Source: Bacteroidota bacterium
GTDB lineage: Bacteria > Bacteroidota > Bacteroidia > Chitinophagales > Saprospiraceae
NCBI GenBank assembly: GCA_003045895.1
Contig: PZPC01000001.1
Location: 163,733-227,732 of the forward strand
Length of the DNA: 64,000 nt
Direction: 5' to 3'
Under the pieces are notes generated by a model, which did no database searches, was not told the DNA's origin, and saw only the letters and a list, made by a program, of their open reading frames with translations. A program made the position numbers and the translations under genes. Shown here piece after piece: positions 9,187 through 16,837 of this stretch (positions are counted from its first letter, which is position 1; every line of letters starts with the position of its first letter).

Positions 9187-11355
9187 CTAACCTAAGGTCA
9201 GGATAATGGTTTGTTTGACATTTTTTGTGCCGGGTCGGATGGATTGTCTCACGACCCGTCCTGCGCCGTCGGTTTTTACCCGCAATCCCCGGTTTTCGAG
9301 GATGTAGACGGCATCGCGCAGCCCCATCCCAATGACACTGGGTACGGTGCTGGTGCTAAAGTTGCGCTGTTGTAACAGGAGACTATCACTACTGGCGGTG
9401 AGTAGGATCATTTCGCCTGCTGGTTCTCCGTAGTGCGGAATACCCAGGTAGTCGAGTACGGTGCGCATATCTTCGGCCCGGCCAATTTCGTAGCTGGGCA
9501 GGTTTTTTTCGTAAAGTACCGGGCGGGGGCCCTGGTTGAGGGGGTCGTGCAATTCCATCATGCTGTTGAAGCACTTATCGGCAATTTCCCGAAATATAGG
9601 CCCCGCAACATCACTGCCGTAAATCCCACCTTCCTGGGGTTTGTAGACCACCACAATACACGAGTATTTAGGATGGTCAGCCGGGAAGTAGCCCGCAAAC
9701 GAAGCCTGGTAGCCACCGATCCGGGTACCTTTGCTTCCCCGGGTATAATCAACCTGAGCGGTACCGGTTTTGCCGGCAAAGCTGTAGCGGTTGGTTTGCA
9801 ACTTCATAGCAGTGCCTCGCTTCACCACGCCTTCCAACAGCAGCCGCGCTTTTTCAATAGTCGTTTTGCTGGCGATGGCCTTCTGAACCACCGTCGGGCG
9901 AAATTCCTCAATCACTTCGCCATTGTGCTCGATGGCCGACACCAGGTAGGGCTTCATCAGGCGGCCATTGTTGGCTACGGCATTGTAAAAAGTAAGCAGT
10001 TGCAGCGGAGTTATCCGCAACTCATAACCCGTAGCCATCCAGGGCAGGGTAACCATACTCCACTGGTCGTCCCGGCTCCAGGCATTTTTAAAGTAGGGAT
10101 TCGCTTCGCCGTCCAGTTCAATACCAGTGGGGAGGTCGAGGTTGAAGTCCCGCATCCGTTGAATAAACTGGTAAGCGCCTTTGTTTTCCTCCCCCGTATC
10201 GGGGAGGTTGTAGTAACGATCAACCAGCTTGGCCATACCGACGTTGGAAGAAATTTCAAACGCCCGCTGGACGGTCGTGCTGTCCAGTTTAAAGCTGTAG
10301 GAAGAGGCATCCTCCATTTTTATTTCCGAGAAGATGGTGTTTCCCTTTTCAATATCTACGGAGTCGGTCAATTTGACGTAACCATCCTCCAGTAAAGCCA
10401 TAATGGTTGCTAGTTTAAAGGTAGAGCCTGGTTCGGTAGCCATAGCGATGGCGTAGTTGTACATCTCGAAATAGCCTTTCCCTGCGTCGTCACGGCCCAG
10501 ATTGGCCATCGCCTTGATGGCTCCGGTTGCCACATCCATAACAATAGCGGTGCCCCATTCGGGGCGGTGCTTGCGCATGCCGCGCAAGAGTGCTTCTTCG
10601 GTAATATCCTGCAGGTTGACGTCAATGGTGGTCACAAGGTCGTTGCCGCTTTTGGGTTCTACTTCCGACAAGTTCTCCAGGGGCAACCACAAGTCGCTGC
10701 GTGGATCCACCTTGATCATCATCTGTGAACCAGGTTCGCCGCCTAAGATGGAATCAAACCGGCCTTCCAGGCCTACGGGTTGTCTTTCCTCCCGGTTGTA
10801 GCCAATTACCCGGCGGGCCAACAGGCCAAAGGGGCGTTTGCGTTCGCTCAGCTTTTCCGCAATCAGACCACCGCGGTATTTCCCCAGGTTGAAGAGTGGG
10901 AAAGACTCTATGCGTCGCTTTTCTTCAAATGACACCTGTTTTTTGAGCAGGATGTGCCGGCTGCGGCGGATGTTGACCGACGTATCGCGCAAGCTGAGCA
11001 GGTATTCGCGGAAACCACCAACGGTGTAGGAATTGTCCACGTAGGTAGCCAGGCAGTAGGCCAGGGTGTCCAGGTTCTTGTAGTAGTCGGCTTCGGCAGA
11101 AGCAAAGGGATCGAAGTAGAGATCGAAGTAAGGCACGGAAGTTGCCAGCAGGCTGCCATCGGCCGAGTAGATGTTGCCGCGTTCTGCCTGGATTTTGCGG
11201 GGCATGACGTAGTTTTGCTCCCCGCGCTCGCGCCAGAATTCACCGTTGATGACAGCAATGTTGATGGTACGATACAACAGGAAACCGGCTGCTGGCATCA
11301 GGAGGCCAAACAGCAAAAAATATACCCGGTAAAGTACTTCGTTCTTGATATCCAT
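9187..11355 (-). CDS. ftsI: FtsI/PBP3-type septal transpeptidase with C-terminal PASTA domain
   Basis: Class B penicillin-binding protein that cross-links septal peptidoglycan. It has an N-terminal membrane anchor (about 10-30), a PBP dimerisation domain, and the transpeptidase triad motifs SxxK (in EPGSTFKLA), SxN (SSNVG) and KTG (AGKTGTAQ). The C terminus carries a PASTA domain (VPSVIGMGLRDAVYILENRG). At 722 residues it is longer than E. coli FtsI because of the PASTA unit. It follows ftsL by 5 bp. Confidence 0.95.
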   Translation of the reverse strand: MDIKNEVLYRVYFLLFGLLMPAAGFLLYRTINIAVINGEFWRERGEQNYVMPRKIQAERGNIYSADGSLLATSVPYFDLYFDPFASAEADYYKNLDTLAYCLATYVDNSYTVGGFREYLLSLRDTSVNIRRSRHILLKKQVSFEEKRRIESFPLFNLGKYRGGLIAEKLSERKRPFGLLARRVIGYNREERQPVGLEGRFDSILGGEPGSQMMIKVDPRSDLWLPLENLSEVEPKSGNDLVTTIDVNLQDITEEALLRGMRKHRPEWGTAIVMDVATGAIKAMANLGRDDAGKGYFEMYNYAIAMATEPGSTFKLATIMALLEDGYVKLTDSVDIEKGNTIFSEIKMEDASSYSFKLDSTTVQRAFEISSNVGMAKLVDRYYNLPDTGEENKGAYQFIQRMRDFNLDLPTGIELDGEANPYFKNAWSRDDQWSMVTLPWMATGYELRITPLQLLTFYNAVANNGRLMKPYLVSAIEHNGEVIEEFRPTVVQKAIASKTTIEKARLLLEGVVKRGTAMKLQTNRYSFAGKTGTAQVDYTRGSKGTRIGGYQASFAGYFPADHPKYSCIVVVYKPQEGGIYGSDVAGPIFREIADKCFNSMMELHDPLNQGPRPVLYEKNLPSYEIGRAEDMRTVLDYLGIPHYGEPAGEMILLTASSDSLLLQQRNFSTSTVPSVIGMGLRDAVYILENRGLRVKTDGAGRVVRQSIRPGTKNVKQTIILTLG

Positions 11356-11360
11356 CCGTC

Positions 11361-11681
11361 CTATTCTTGGTCGTGTACGACAATCTTTATGGGTTCGCCC
11401 CGGTGCAGTTGCAAGCCATCGTCTTTGACGCGATCAACAACTTCGGAGCGGAGGCTGTTGAACATGTTTTCGGACTGCAGCGACATGAAAGACCACCGCA
11501 TTTCGCGAATTTCTCGTTGCATTTCCTGGATTTGCCGAATATTGCGCTCCGCCAGGTGGGCATTACCGATGTAAAGAATTGCCAGGAAGCCTAAAAAGAG
11601 GAAGTAGCCTAGGTTCGTGAGGATGAACCCGGAGAGTTGAAAGGATTGGAGTTGCCCCCAGATGCTGTTTTTCTTTGCCAT
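11361..11681 (-). CDS. ftsL: FtsL-like divisome protein
   Basis: Small bitopic divisome protein expected to form a coiled-coil complex with FtsQ and an FtsB-like partner. The 106-residue product has a short basic N terminus, one membrane segment (about 17-38) and a heptad-rich coiled coil (ERNIRQIQEMQREIREMRWS). This is the FtsL architecture. Bacteroidota FtsL proteins diverge strongly from E. coli FtsL, so the call relies on topology and on its place directly before ftsI. 148 bp containing a stem-loop separate it from rsmH. Confidence 0.85.
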   Translation of the reverse strand: MAKKNSIWGQLQSFQLSGFILTNLGYFLFLGFLAILYIGNAHLAERNIRQIQEMQREIREMRWSFMSLQSENMFNSLRSEVVDRVKDDGLQLHRGEPIKIVVHDQE

Positions 11682-11829
11682 TTCACTTCCGTTTTAAAAC
11701 CACCAGTACCAAAAGACGAATCTTTTGGTGGGCTGAACCAAGGCTGTATGTGCTGAAAACCAGCTTTACGCAAAAAGCGCAAGCAGGTAGCAACGTGATC
11801 CAGTCTGGTTACCCCGGTACGGGGTAGTT
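11682..11829 (-). other. rsmH-ftsL spacer with a stem-loop
   Basis: This gap is unusually long for the cluster. On the coding (minus) strand it holds a perfect 9-bp stem-loop, ACCAAAAGA-TTCG-TCTTTTGGT (11708-11729), with a UUCG loop in the RNA. No U-run follows, so it does not look like a simple terminator. It could be an mRNA processing or stability element. A reading frame starting at 11833 in an ATGA overlap with the rsmH stop crosses the gap but then runs into ftsL in another frame. I do not call it as a gene. Confidence 0.5.
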
Positions 11830-12750
11830 TCATTTTTCGGTTGGAGGCTGGGCAATGGTCCGCTCTCCAACACGCAACTTAGCACTTCTAGCCCTGGGGT
11901 TGGCGGCGGTTTCTGCCGCATCAGCTTCCAGGGGTTTCTTCGTTAATACGTCGTAAGGCCGGTAAATGTGGCCGTAAAAATCCTTTATTGCTTCGCCGGA
12001 CGCTTGTCCGGTTTTGAGTACATTTTTTACCAGGCGGTCTTCCAGCGAGTGGTAGCTCATCGCTACCAATCGGCCACCGGGTTTCAACACTTCGGTCGCT
12101 TGTTCCAGCATCTCTTTCAGGGCGCCCATTTCGTCGTTAACCGCAATGCGCAAAGCCTGAAAAACCTGTGCCAGGTAGCGGTTTGTTTTCCCACGCGCCA
12201 GGGGCTCAATAATTTGCAACAACTCGCCGATGGTCTCAATGGGCTGCACCTCGCGCGCCTCCACGATCCGCAGCGCCAGGGTACGGGCATTGCGAACTTC
12301 TCCGTAGGTGCCCAGCACAAACTGCAACTCATCTGCGGGGGTGTGTGCCAAAATTTCAGCAGCCGTAGGGCCTTCTCCCGGGTTCATCCGCATGTCCAGA
12401 TCGGCGTTGAAACGAAAGGAAAACCCCCGCTCCGGAACATCCAACTGGTGCGACGAAACCCCCAGGTCGGCCAGGATCCCATCTACTTCCGCAATGCCGT
12501 ACAAGCGCAGGTAGCGTTTGAGGTGGCGAAAGTTGGCAGGTGCAAACAACAGCCGCTCGTCTTCCGGTAGGTTGGCGTGGGCGTCGGGGTCCTGGTCAAA
12601 AGCAACCAGCCGGCCCTGTGGCCCCAGTTGTGCTAAAATTAGCTGGCTGTGCCCACCGCCACCAAAGGTGACATCCACGTAAACCCCGGCGGGGTTGATT
12701 TGCAGTTGCTCAATACACTGGTGAGCCATCACTGGCAGGTGGTAACTCAT
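11830..12750 (-). CDS. rsmH: RsmH (MraW), 16S rRNA m4C1402 methyltransferase
   Basis: SAM-dependent methyltransferase acting on N4 of C1402 in 16S rRNA, in the ribosomal P site. The 306-residue protein shows the SAM-binding motif DVTFGGGGHS and the family sequences LADLGVSSHQLD, RGFSFR and MSYHSLEDR. Length and content are normal. It is second in the dcw operon, and its ATG overlaps the mraZ stop by 4 bp, the usual arrangement. Confidence 0.97.
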   Translation of the reverse strand: MSYHLPVMAHQCIEQLQINPAGVYVDVTFGGGGHSQLILAQLGPQGRLVAFDQDPDAHANLPEDERLLFAPANFRHLKRYLRLYGIAEVDGILADLGVSSHQLDVPERGFSFRFNADLDMRMNPGEGPTAAEILAHTPADELQFVLGTYGEVRNARTLALRIVEAREVQPIETIGELLQIIEPLARGKTNRYLAQVFQALRIAVNDEMGALKEMLEQATEVLKPGGRLVAMSYHSLEDRLVKNVLKTGQASGEAIKDFYGHIYRPYDVLTKKPLEADAAETAANPRARSAKLRVGERTIAQPPTEK

Positions 12751-13220
12751 TCGCTACCGCCTTTATTATTCAATCCACCGAGCACTTCGTCCGCTAAATC
12801 GGAGAAGTCGATGGGTTCTTCTTCCATCCATTTATCATATTCCTGCGAAGACCACAACTCAATTCTACCAGAATATGCGGATAAAACCATATCTTGGTCA
12901 ATGGCGGCGTATTCCGCCAATCTTTTAGGCAGCAGGATGCGGTCTGCACTGTCGAGGGTCACCTCGGAGGCACCGCGAAAAAAGTAGCGAGCAAAATCCC
13001 GGTTCTTTTTATTGTAGAGATTCAGTTGACTGATCTCGGCAGAAATTTCTTTCCAAACCGGCTCGGGATAAATGACCAGGCACTTCTCAAAGCCCCGGTT
13101 AATCACAAAATTGCCTTGCTGCCAATCACCAAGTTGGGTCAATAAACTACTAGGCATCCGGAAACGGCTTTTGCCGTCCAGTCGGACTTCGAACTCACCT
13201 AGTAATTGTTTAAAGGACAT
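12747..13220 (-). CDS. mraZ: MraZ, transcriptional regulator of the dcw operon
   Basis: AbrB-like DNA-binding regulator that binds repeats upstream of its own operon. The product (157 residues from the chosen start) has two MraZ/SpoVT-AbrB domains. The first begins GEFEVRLDGKSRFRMP. The second contains LDSADRILLPKRLAEYA, including the expected DxxGR/DxxDR-type turn. A longer reading from a GTG at 13262 is possible but overlaps the putative operator. The ATG at 13218-13220 aligns better with the usual MraZ start and has AAAGG about 6 bases upstream. Confidence 0.95.
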   Translation of the reverse strand: MSFKQLLGEFEVRLDGKSRFRMPSSLLTQLGDWQQGNFVINRGFEKCLVIYPEPVWKEISAEISQLNLYNKKNRDFARYFFRGASEVTLDSADRILLPKRLAEYAAIDQDMVLSAYSGRIELWSSQEYDKWMEEEPIDFSDLADEVLGGLNNKGGSE

Positions 13221-13256
13221 AGTTTTAACCTTTGACAATTCAAAAGTAATGACTTT

Positions 13257-13282
13257 TGACACATATTACCACTTTCTACCAC
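13257..13282 (-). promoter_or_regulatory. Putative MraZ operator: three 10-bp-phased GTGGTA-type boxes
   Basis: Read on the minus strand, GTGGTA occurs at 13277-13282 and again exactly 10 bp downstream at 13267-13272. A degenerate third copy, GTGTCA, lies another 10 bp on at 13257-13262. MraZ proteins are known to bind direct repeats of short G-rich boxes spaced one helical turn apart upstream of mraZ (TGGGN in E. coli; AAAGTG-like in mycoplasmas). The array ends about 37 bp before the mraZ ATG. Phasing and location make autoregulation likely. Function is inferred. Confidence 0.72.
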
Positions 13283-13579
13283 CTTTTTTGTTCATTAATT
13301 TAATAATAAATGGGCTGATCAACAAAAAGCAATAAAGTATAATCAAAAAAGATATAATATTTAACTTTTTTGATTGTATAATTTCAAACTGCCCCCTGAT
13401 TATCTGGACCTTATCTTCACCAGGCTGCTTTAAAAAACCAATCTGTCCTTTTTCGTAGGGCTTTGGTATGTGGGAAATTGTGGGAAGGATTTCCTTAAAT
13501 TGACCACCAGGCGCTACAAAAGAGGGGATAGTACATCGTAATAACCTAAATTAGCTTTATTTTAAACTGCATGTAGGCC
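13283..13579. other. Divergent intergenic region between mraZ and the patatin gene
   Basis: About 300 bp without a gene, AT-rich in the mraZ-proximal half. It should hold both divergent promoters, but no convincing TTG/TAnnTTTG pair was found. On the plus strand, GTGGGA occurs twice at exact 10-bp spacing (13470-13475 and 13480-13485), the same architecture as the MraZ boxes but in the opposite orientation. Confidence 0.5.
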
Positions 13580-15799
13580 ATGAAACAATCCCACTTGTAC
13601 TTGTTGCGTATCGCCTTGATCCTGGTGTTACCCCTGAACGGCTTGCGTAGCCAACCCGCTCCTCCTGCTCCCCGCCTGGGATTGGCCCTGTCGGGTGGTG
13701 GAGCCAAGGGGCTGGCCCATATCGGTGTACTTAAAGTGCTGGAATCCGAGGGTATTTTCCCCGATTACATTTCCGGAACCAGCATGGGGAGTATTGTCGG
13801 GGGCTTGTATGCTATTGGTTACACGCCCGCGGAGTTGGAAACCCTTGCCAGGGAAATGGATTGGAACAGTTATTTCAACGACAATTATCCGCGCAATTTA
13901 CTGCCCATCGAAGAACGGTCGAAAGCCGATCGGTACCAACTCTCCTTTGCTATTGAAAACGGTAAGCTTAAAATCCCGCGTGGCCTGATCAGCGGAAAGA
14001 AAATCCAGAATCTGCTTACGGGTATTACGGCTAGTGTACACGACATTCCTACCTTCGATCAGTACTATATCCCTTTCCGTTGCGTCGCCACCGATCTGGA
14101 AACCGGAGCGGCCTACGTTTTTAGCCGGGGTCCGCTGCGCAAGGGGATCCGGGCCAGCATGTCTATACCTTCGGCTTTTGATCCGCTGCTTTACGATAAC
14201 CATTTGCTGGTCGACGGTTTGCTGGCGCGCAACCTGCCCGTGCAGGATGTCCTGGATATGGGAGCCGGTATCGCGATCGCCGTCGATGTGGGGGATCCAC
14301 TCTATCCCCGGGACGAGCTGAACAGTGTACTCCGCGTACTGGAGCAGACCAGTAGTTTTGGGATGGTCACTTCAACGGAGATTCAGCGGTCCCTGGCGGG
14401 GTATATCATTGATCCGGATCTGACTGGCTTTTCAACCTTGAGCTACGACCGGGTCGATTCCCTCATCGCCCGCGGTAGCCAGGCCGCTCAGGCTGCCCTG
14501 CCGCAGTTGCGCAACTACCTGGATTCAGTAGGCTGGGTAGGTCAACCCGTTCCCGACCGAGTCAACGTCCGGAGGGATAGTTTCTACGTCAAAAAAATTA
14601 TTTTCTCCGCGCTTGACACCACGACCAACAACACCCTGGCGCAAATTGTCAACATCAAAACGCCAGCGGTGGTGACCATCGCCGAGCTGGACAAATGGGT
14701 GGGCATTCTCTATTCATCGGGCTTTTTTGCCAATGTGGATTACGAATTTGCCCACGCCCGGGAAGGCGGTGGTTATACGTTGCGCTTCACCGCCACCAGC
14801 ACCCCCGATTTTTACCTGCGGGCCAGCATCAACTACGACGTGGATTTCAATGCGGGCTTGTTACTCAATTTCACGGCCCGCAACCAGCTCGGCTACGGCA
14901 GCTTAATGACCGCCGATATCCGTGTGTCACAGTACCCGGGGGGTTGGCTAGACTACACCATCAACACCCGCTCTACCCCCAGTTTTGGGTTGCAGCTCTA
15001 TGCCAGTGGCCAGGTTATTCCGGGTCAGCTATTTGAGCAGAATGAATTGTTCGATGAATATACCTTCCACCAGTACAAGGCTGGGGTGGCTCTCCAAACA
15101 AGCATCAGCCGCCAGTGGTACTTTCGGCTAGGCCTGGAAGGCGAACACTTCTCCGAAAACCCACGCTTCTTCAGCCTGACGGAGCTGACTGCCCGGGGAC
15201 AGCACCTGCGGGGGTTCGCCGAACTGGTTCGGGATACTTATGACCGGACGTACTTCCCACGGGATGGCTCTTTTTCTCAGTTGTGGATCCATTATAATTT
15301 GAACGGTAAACTGGAAGATGGTGGTGAAGGTGGGGTTGATTTTCCGACCACCGGCTTCCTTACCTTGAGTGGAAAGACCAATAAAACGTTCCCCCTGGGA
15401 CGGCGCTGGTGGCTGGACGCCGCAGTAGCCCTGGGGCACGCCCGGTACGACCACGACCACTTGCTGCAACGCTTCTATCTCGGGCGTGAAATTCCTGAGA
15501 ATTCCCGTTTTTTTGAAGTCTTCGGGTTGCGCCTTAGCGAACTAAACGTGAGTACTTTCGCCTACGGTCAGGCGCTGTTGCGCACCGAAATCGGCAAGAA
15601 TAATTTTGTGGGGATAGGCTATAACTACGGCTATACCGCCCTCATCGAAAACGAGAAGGTGCTTTCCCAGGGGGCTTTCAATGGCCTGGGTCTCCAATTG
15701 GGGAGTATGACTACTTTTGGTCCAGCTCGCTTCACCGCAGAATACAACCTGGATTTCCACCGCTTTAATTTCTCTTTTTATGCCGGTTATCGGTTTTAG
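13580..15799 (+). CDS. Secreted patatin-like phospholipase fused to an outer-membrane barrel
   Basis: Predicted serine lipase/phospholipase anchored in the outer membrane. Residues 1-25 form a signal peptide. The patatin domain (about 30-300) contains the oxyanion motif SGGGAKGLAHIG, the nucleophile elbow GTSMG (Ser68) and the catalytic Asp in VDG (Asp212), so the Ser-Asp dyad is intact. A POTRA-like stretch (about 325-410) leads into a C-terminal region rich in alternating aromatic strands that ends in YAGYRF. This resembles the Omp85/D15 surface-antigen barrel and ends in an aromatic residue, as outer-membrane proteins do. This PlpD/type Vd-like architecture is common in Bacteroidota. The gene is transcribed divergently from mraZ. 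Confidence 0.9.
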   Translation: MKQSHLYLLRIALILVLPLNGLRSQPAPPAPRLGLALSGGGAKGLAHIGVLKVLESEGIFPDYISGTSMGSIVGGLYAIGYTPAELETLAREMDWNSYFNDNYPRNLLPIEERSKADRYQLSFAIENGKLKIPRGLISGKKIQNLLTGITASVHDIPTFDQYYIPFRCVATDLETGAAYVFSRGPLRKGIRASMSIPSAFDPLLYDNHLLVDGLLARNLPVQDVLDMGAGIAIAVDVGDPLYPRDELNSVLRVLEQTSSFGMVTSTEIQRSLAGYIIDPDLTGFSTLSYDRVDSLIARGSQAAQAALPQLRNYLDSVGWVGQPVPDRVNVRRDSFYVKKIIFSALDTTTNNTLAQIVNIKTPAVVTIAELDKWVGILYSSGFFANVDYEFAHAREGGGYTLRFTATSTPDFYLRASINYDVDFNAGLLLNFTARNQLGYGSLMTADIRVSQYPGGWLDYTINTRSTPSFGLQLYASGQVIPGQLFEQNELFDEYTFHQYKAGVALQTSISRQWYFRLGLEGEHFSENPRFFSLTELTARGQHLRGFAELVRDTYDRTYFPRDGSFSQLWIHYNLNGKLEDGGEGGVDFPTTGFLTLSGKTNKTFPLGRRWWLDAAVALGHARYDHDHLLQRFYLGREIPENSRFFEVFGLRLSELNVSTFAYGQALLRTEIGKNNFVGIGYNYGYTALIENEKVLSQGAFNGLGLQLGSMTTFGPARFTAEYNLDFHRFNFSFYAGYRF

Positions 15800-15812
15800 G
15801 AAGTTTTTGAAA

Positions 15813-15854
15813 ATCGGAGGTCGGAAATCGGAGGTGCGAAGTCGGAGGTCGGAA
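15813..15854. repeat. Three tandem 14-bp units (ATCGGAGGTCGGAA-like)
   Basis: Units lie at 15813-15826, 15827-15840 and 15841-15854, differing at one to three positions. They sit just behind the patatin stop codon and do not form a hairpin with a T-run. The unit length is not a multiple of three and the region is non-coding. It may be a slippage-derived intergenic repeat. Confidence 0.75.
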
Positions 15855-15998
15855 GCGGACGGGAATTTATAGTAATCAATTATTTAGCTGTGCTGGTCTC
15901 GCCCGTTTGAGATTGATTCCAATCAGGTCTGTTGTAAAAAACACCTGCCGTTACAATAACTTTGGGATCCGGACACAACTCAAAAGTGGTTTTTAACG

Positions 15999-16028
15999 TT
16001 GGTTTGCGAGGGGTAAAAGTTATCTTTG
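15999..16028 (+). promoter_or_regulatory. Bacteroidota-type promoter for the FKBP gene
   Basis: A -33 TTG (15999-16001) and a perfect -7 box TATCTTTG (16021-16028) are separated by 19 bp. This matches the TTG-N19-22-TAnnTTTG consensus of the Bacteroidota housekeeping sigma factor. It lies about 69 bp before the start codon. Confidence 0.75.
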
Positions 16029-16096
16029 CGCCCCCGGATGAGCTATTTTTCCACAAAAGGAAGGTTTAATTCCCCTTCCTGCATACCATTTTACTC

Positions 16097-16759
16097 ATGC
16101 GCACATTATTATTCACTTTGATGTTGGCTTTGGTAAGTCAATATTCATTACAAGCACAAGCAGAAAAAATCAACATGGATTCTCTAAGTTACAGCCTGGG
16201 TGTACTGGTCGCCCAAAACCTAAAAAGCCAGGGATTTGACCAGGTCGATGCGACCAGCCTCGCCACCGCCATTGCGGACGTCATCAACGATAATCCTCTC
16301 CAGGTCGAATTGGAGCAGGCCAACGAAATGGTGCAGGCCTACATGGCAGACAAGCAAGCGGCACAGTACGTCGAAGTAAAAACGGCTGGCGAGCAGTTTC
16401 TGGTTAAGAATAAATTGCGCGGCGACGTAGTCGTTACCGATAGCGGCCTGCAGTACGAAGTGCTGCGCCCCGGATCGGGCAACAAACCCGGCCCCGGCGA
16501 CAAGGTAACCGTACACTACCACGGCATGCTGACCGACGGTACCGTTTTCGATAGTTCCGTAGACCGCGGCACGCCCGCTACCTTCGGTGTCACCCAGGTG
16601 ATCCAGGGATGGGTAGAAGGCCTGCAGCTCATGTCTATGGGCGCCAAGTACAAATTCTACATCCCCTACAACCTGGCCTACGGCAACCAGGGTGCCGGGC
16701 CTAAGATTCCTCCTTATTCCGCTTTGGTGTTCGAGGTGGAGCTGATTAAGATCAACTAG
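16097..16759 (+). CDS. Exported FKBP-type peptidyl-prolyl isomerase (FkpA-like)
   Basis: Catalyses cis-trans isomerisation of prolyl bonds and probably acts as a periplasmic folding factor. The 220-residue product has a signal peptide (1-22), an N-terminal helical dimerisation region (LSYSLGVLVAQNLKSQGFD, about 30-95) and a complete FKBP domain (about 130-220). Key binding-pocket sequences VHYHGML, GTVFDSS, VIQGWVEGL and PPYSALVFEVEL are present. It has its own promoter and a strong bidirectional terminator behind it. Confidence 0.95.
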   Translation: MRTLLFTLMLALVSQYSLQAQAEKINMDSLSYSLGVLVAQNLKSQGFDQVDATSLATAIADVINDNPLQVELEQANEMVQAYMADKQAAQYVEVKTAGEQFLVKNKLRGDVVVTDSGLQYEVLRPGSGNKPGPGDKVTVHYHGMLTDGTVFDSSVDRGTPATFGVTQVIQGWVEGLQLMSMGAKYKFYIPYNLAYGNQGAGPKIPPYSALVFEVELIKIN

Positions 16760-16787
16760 GAAGATTTCATAGCTAAATGAGCAGTAA

Positions 16788-16826
16788 GTCCAAAAACCAA
16801 GGTTCCGGTTTTTGGACTTTTTTTTG
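16788..16826. terminator. Rho-independent terminator, probably bidirectional
   Basis: An 11-bp perfect stem GTCCAAAAACC / GGTTTTTGGAC (16788-16798 and 16807-16817) with an 8-nt loop is followed by nine T. It separates the convergent FKBP gene and the type-B secreted protein gene. Confidence 0.9.
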
Positions 16827-16837
16827 ACTGTTAATTT

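Larger units (their letters stand above)
15800..16096. other. Intergenic region with a 14-bp tandem repeat and a promoter
   Basis: No gene was seen. It contains three tandem 14-bp units at 15813-15854, close to ATCGGAGGTCGGAA. The FKBP promoter lies near its right end. Confidence 0.6.

Noticed and set aside
9433..10395. 320-codon frame antisense to ftsI
   Set aside because: Antisense shadow of ftsI, no supporting features.
11609..11833. 74-codon frame linked to rsmH by ATGA overlap
   Set aside because: It overlaps ftsL in another frame and has no known family; kept only as a finding.
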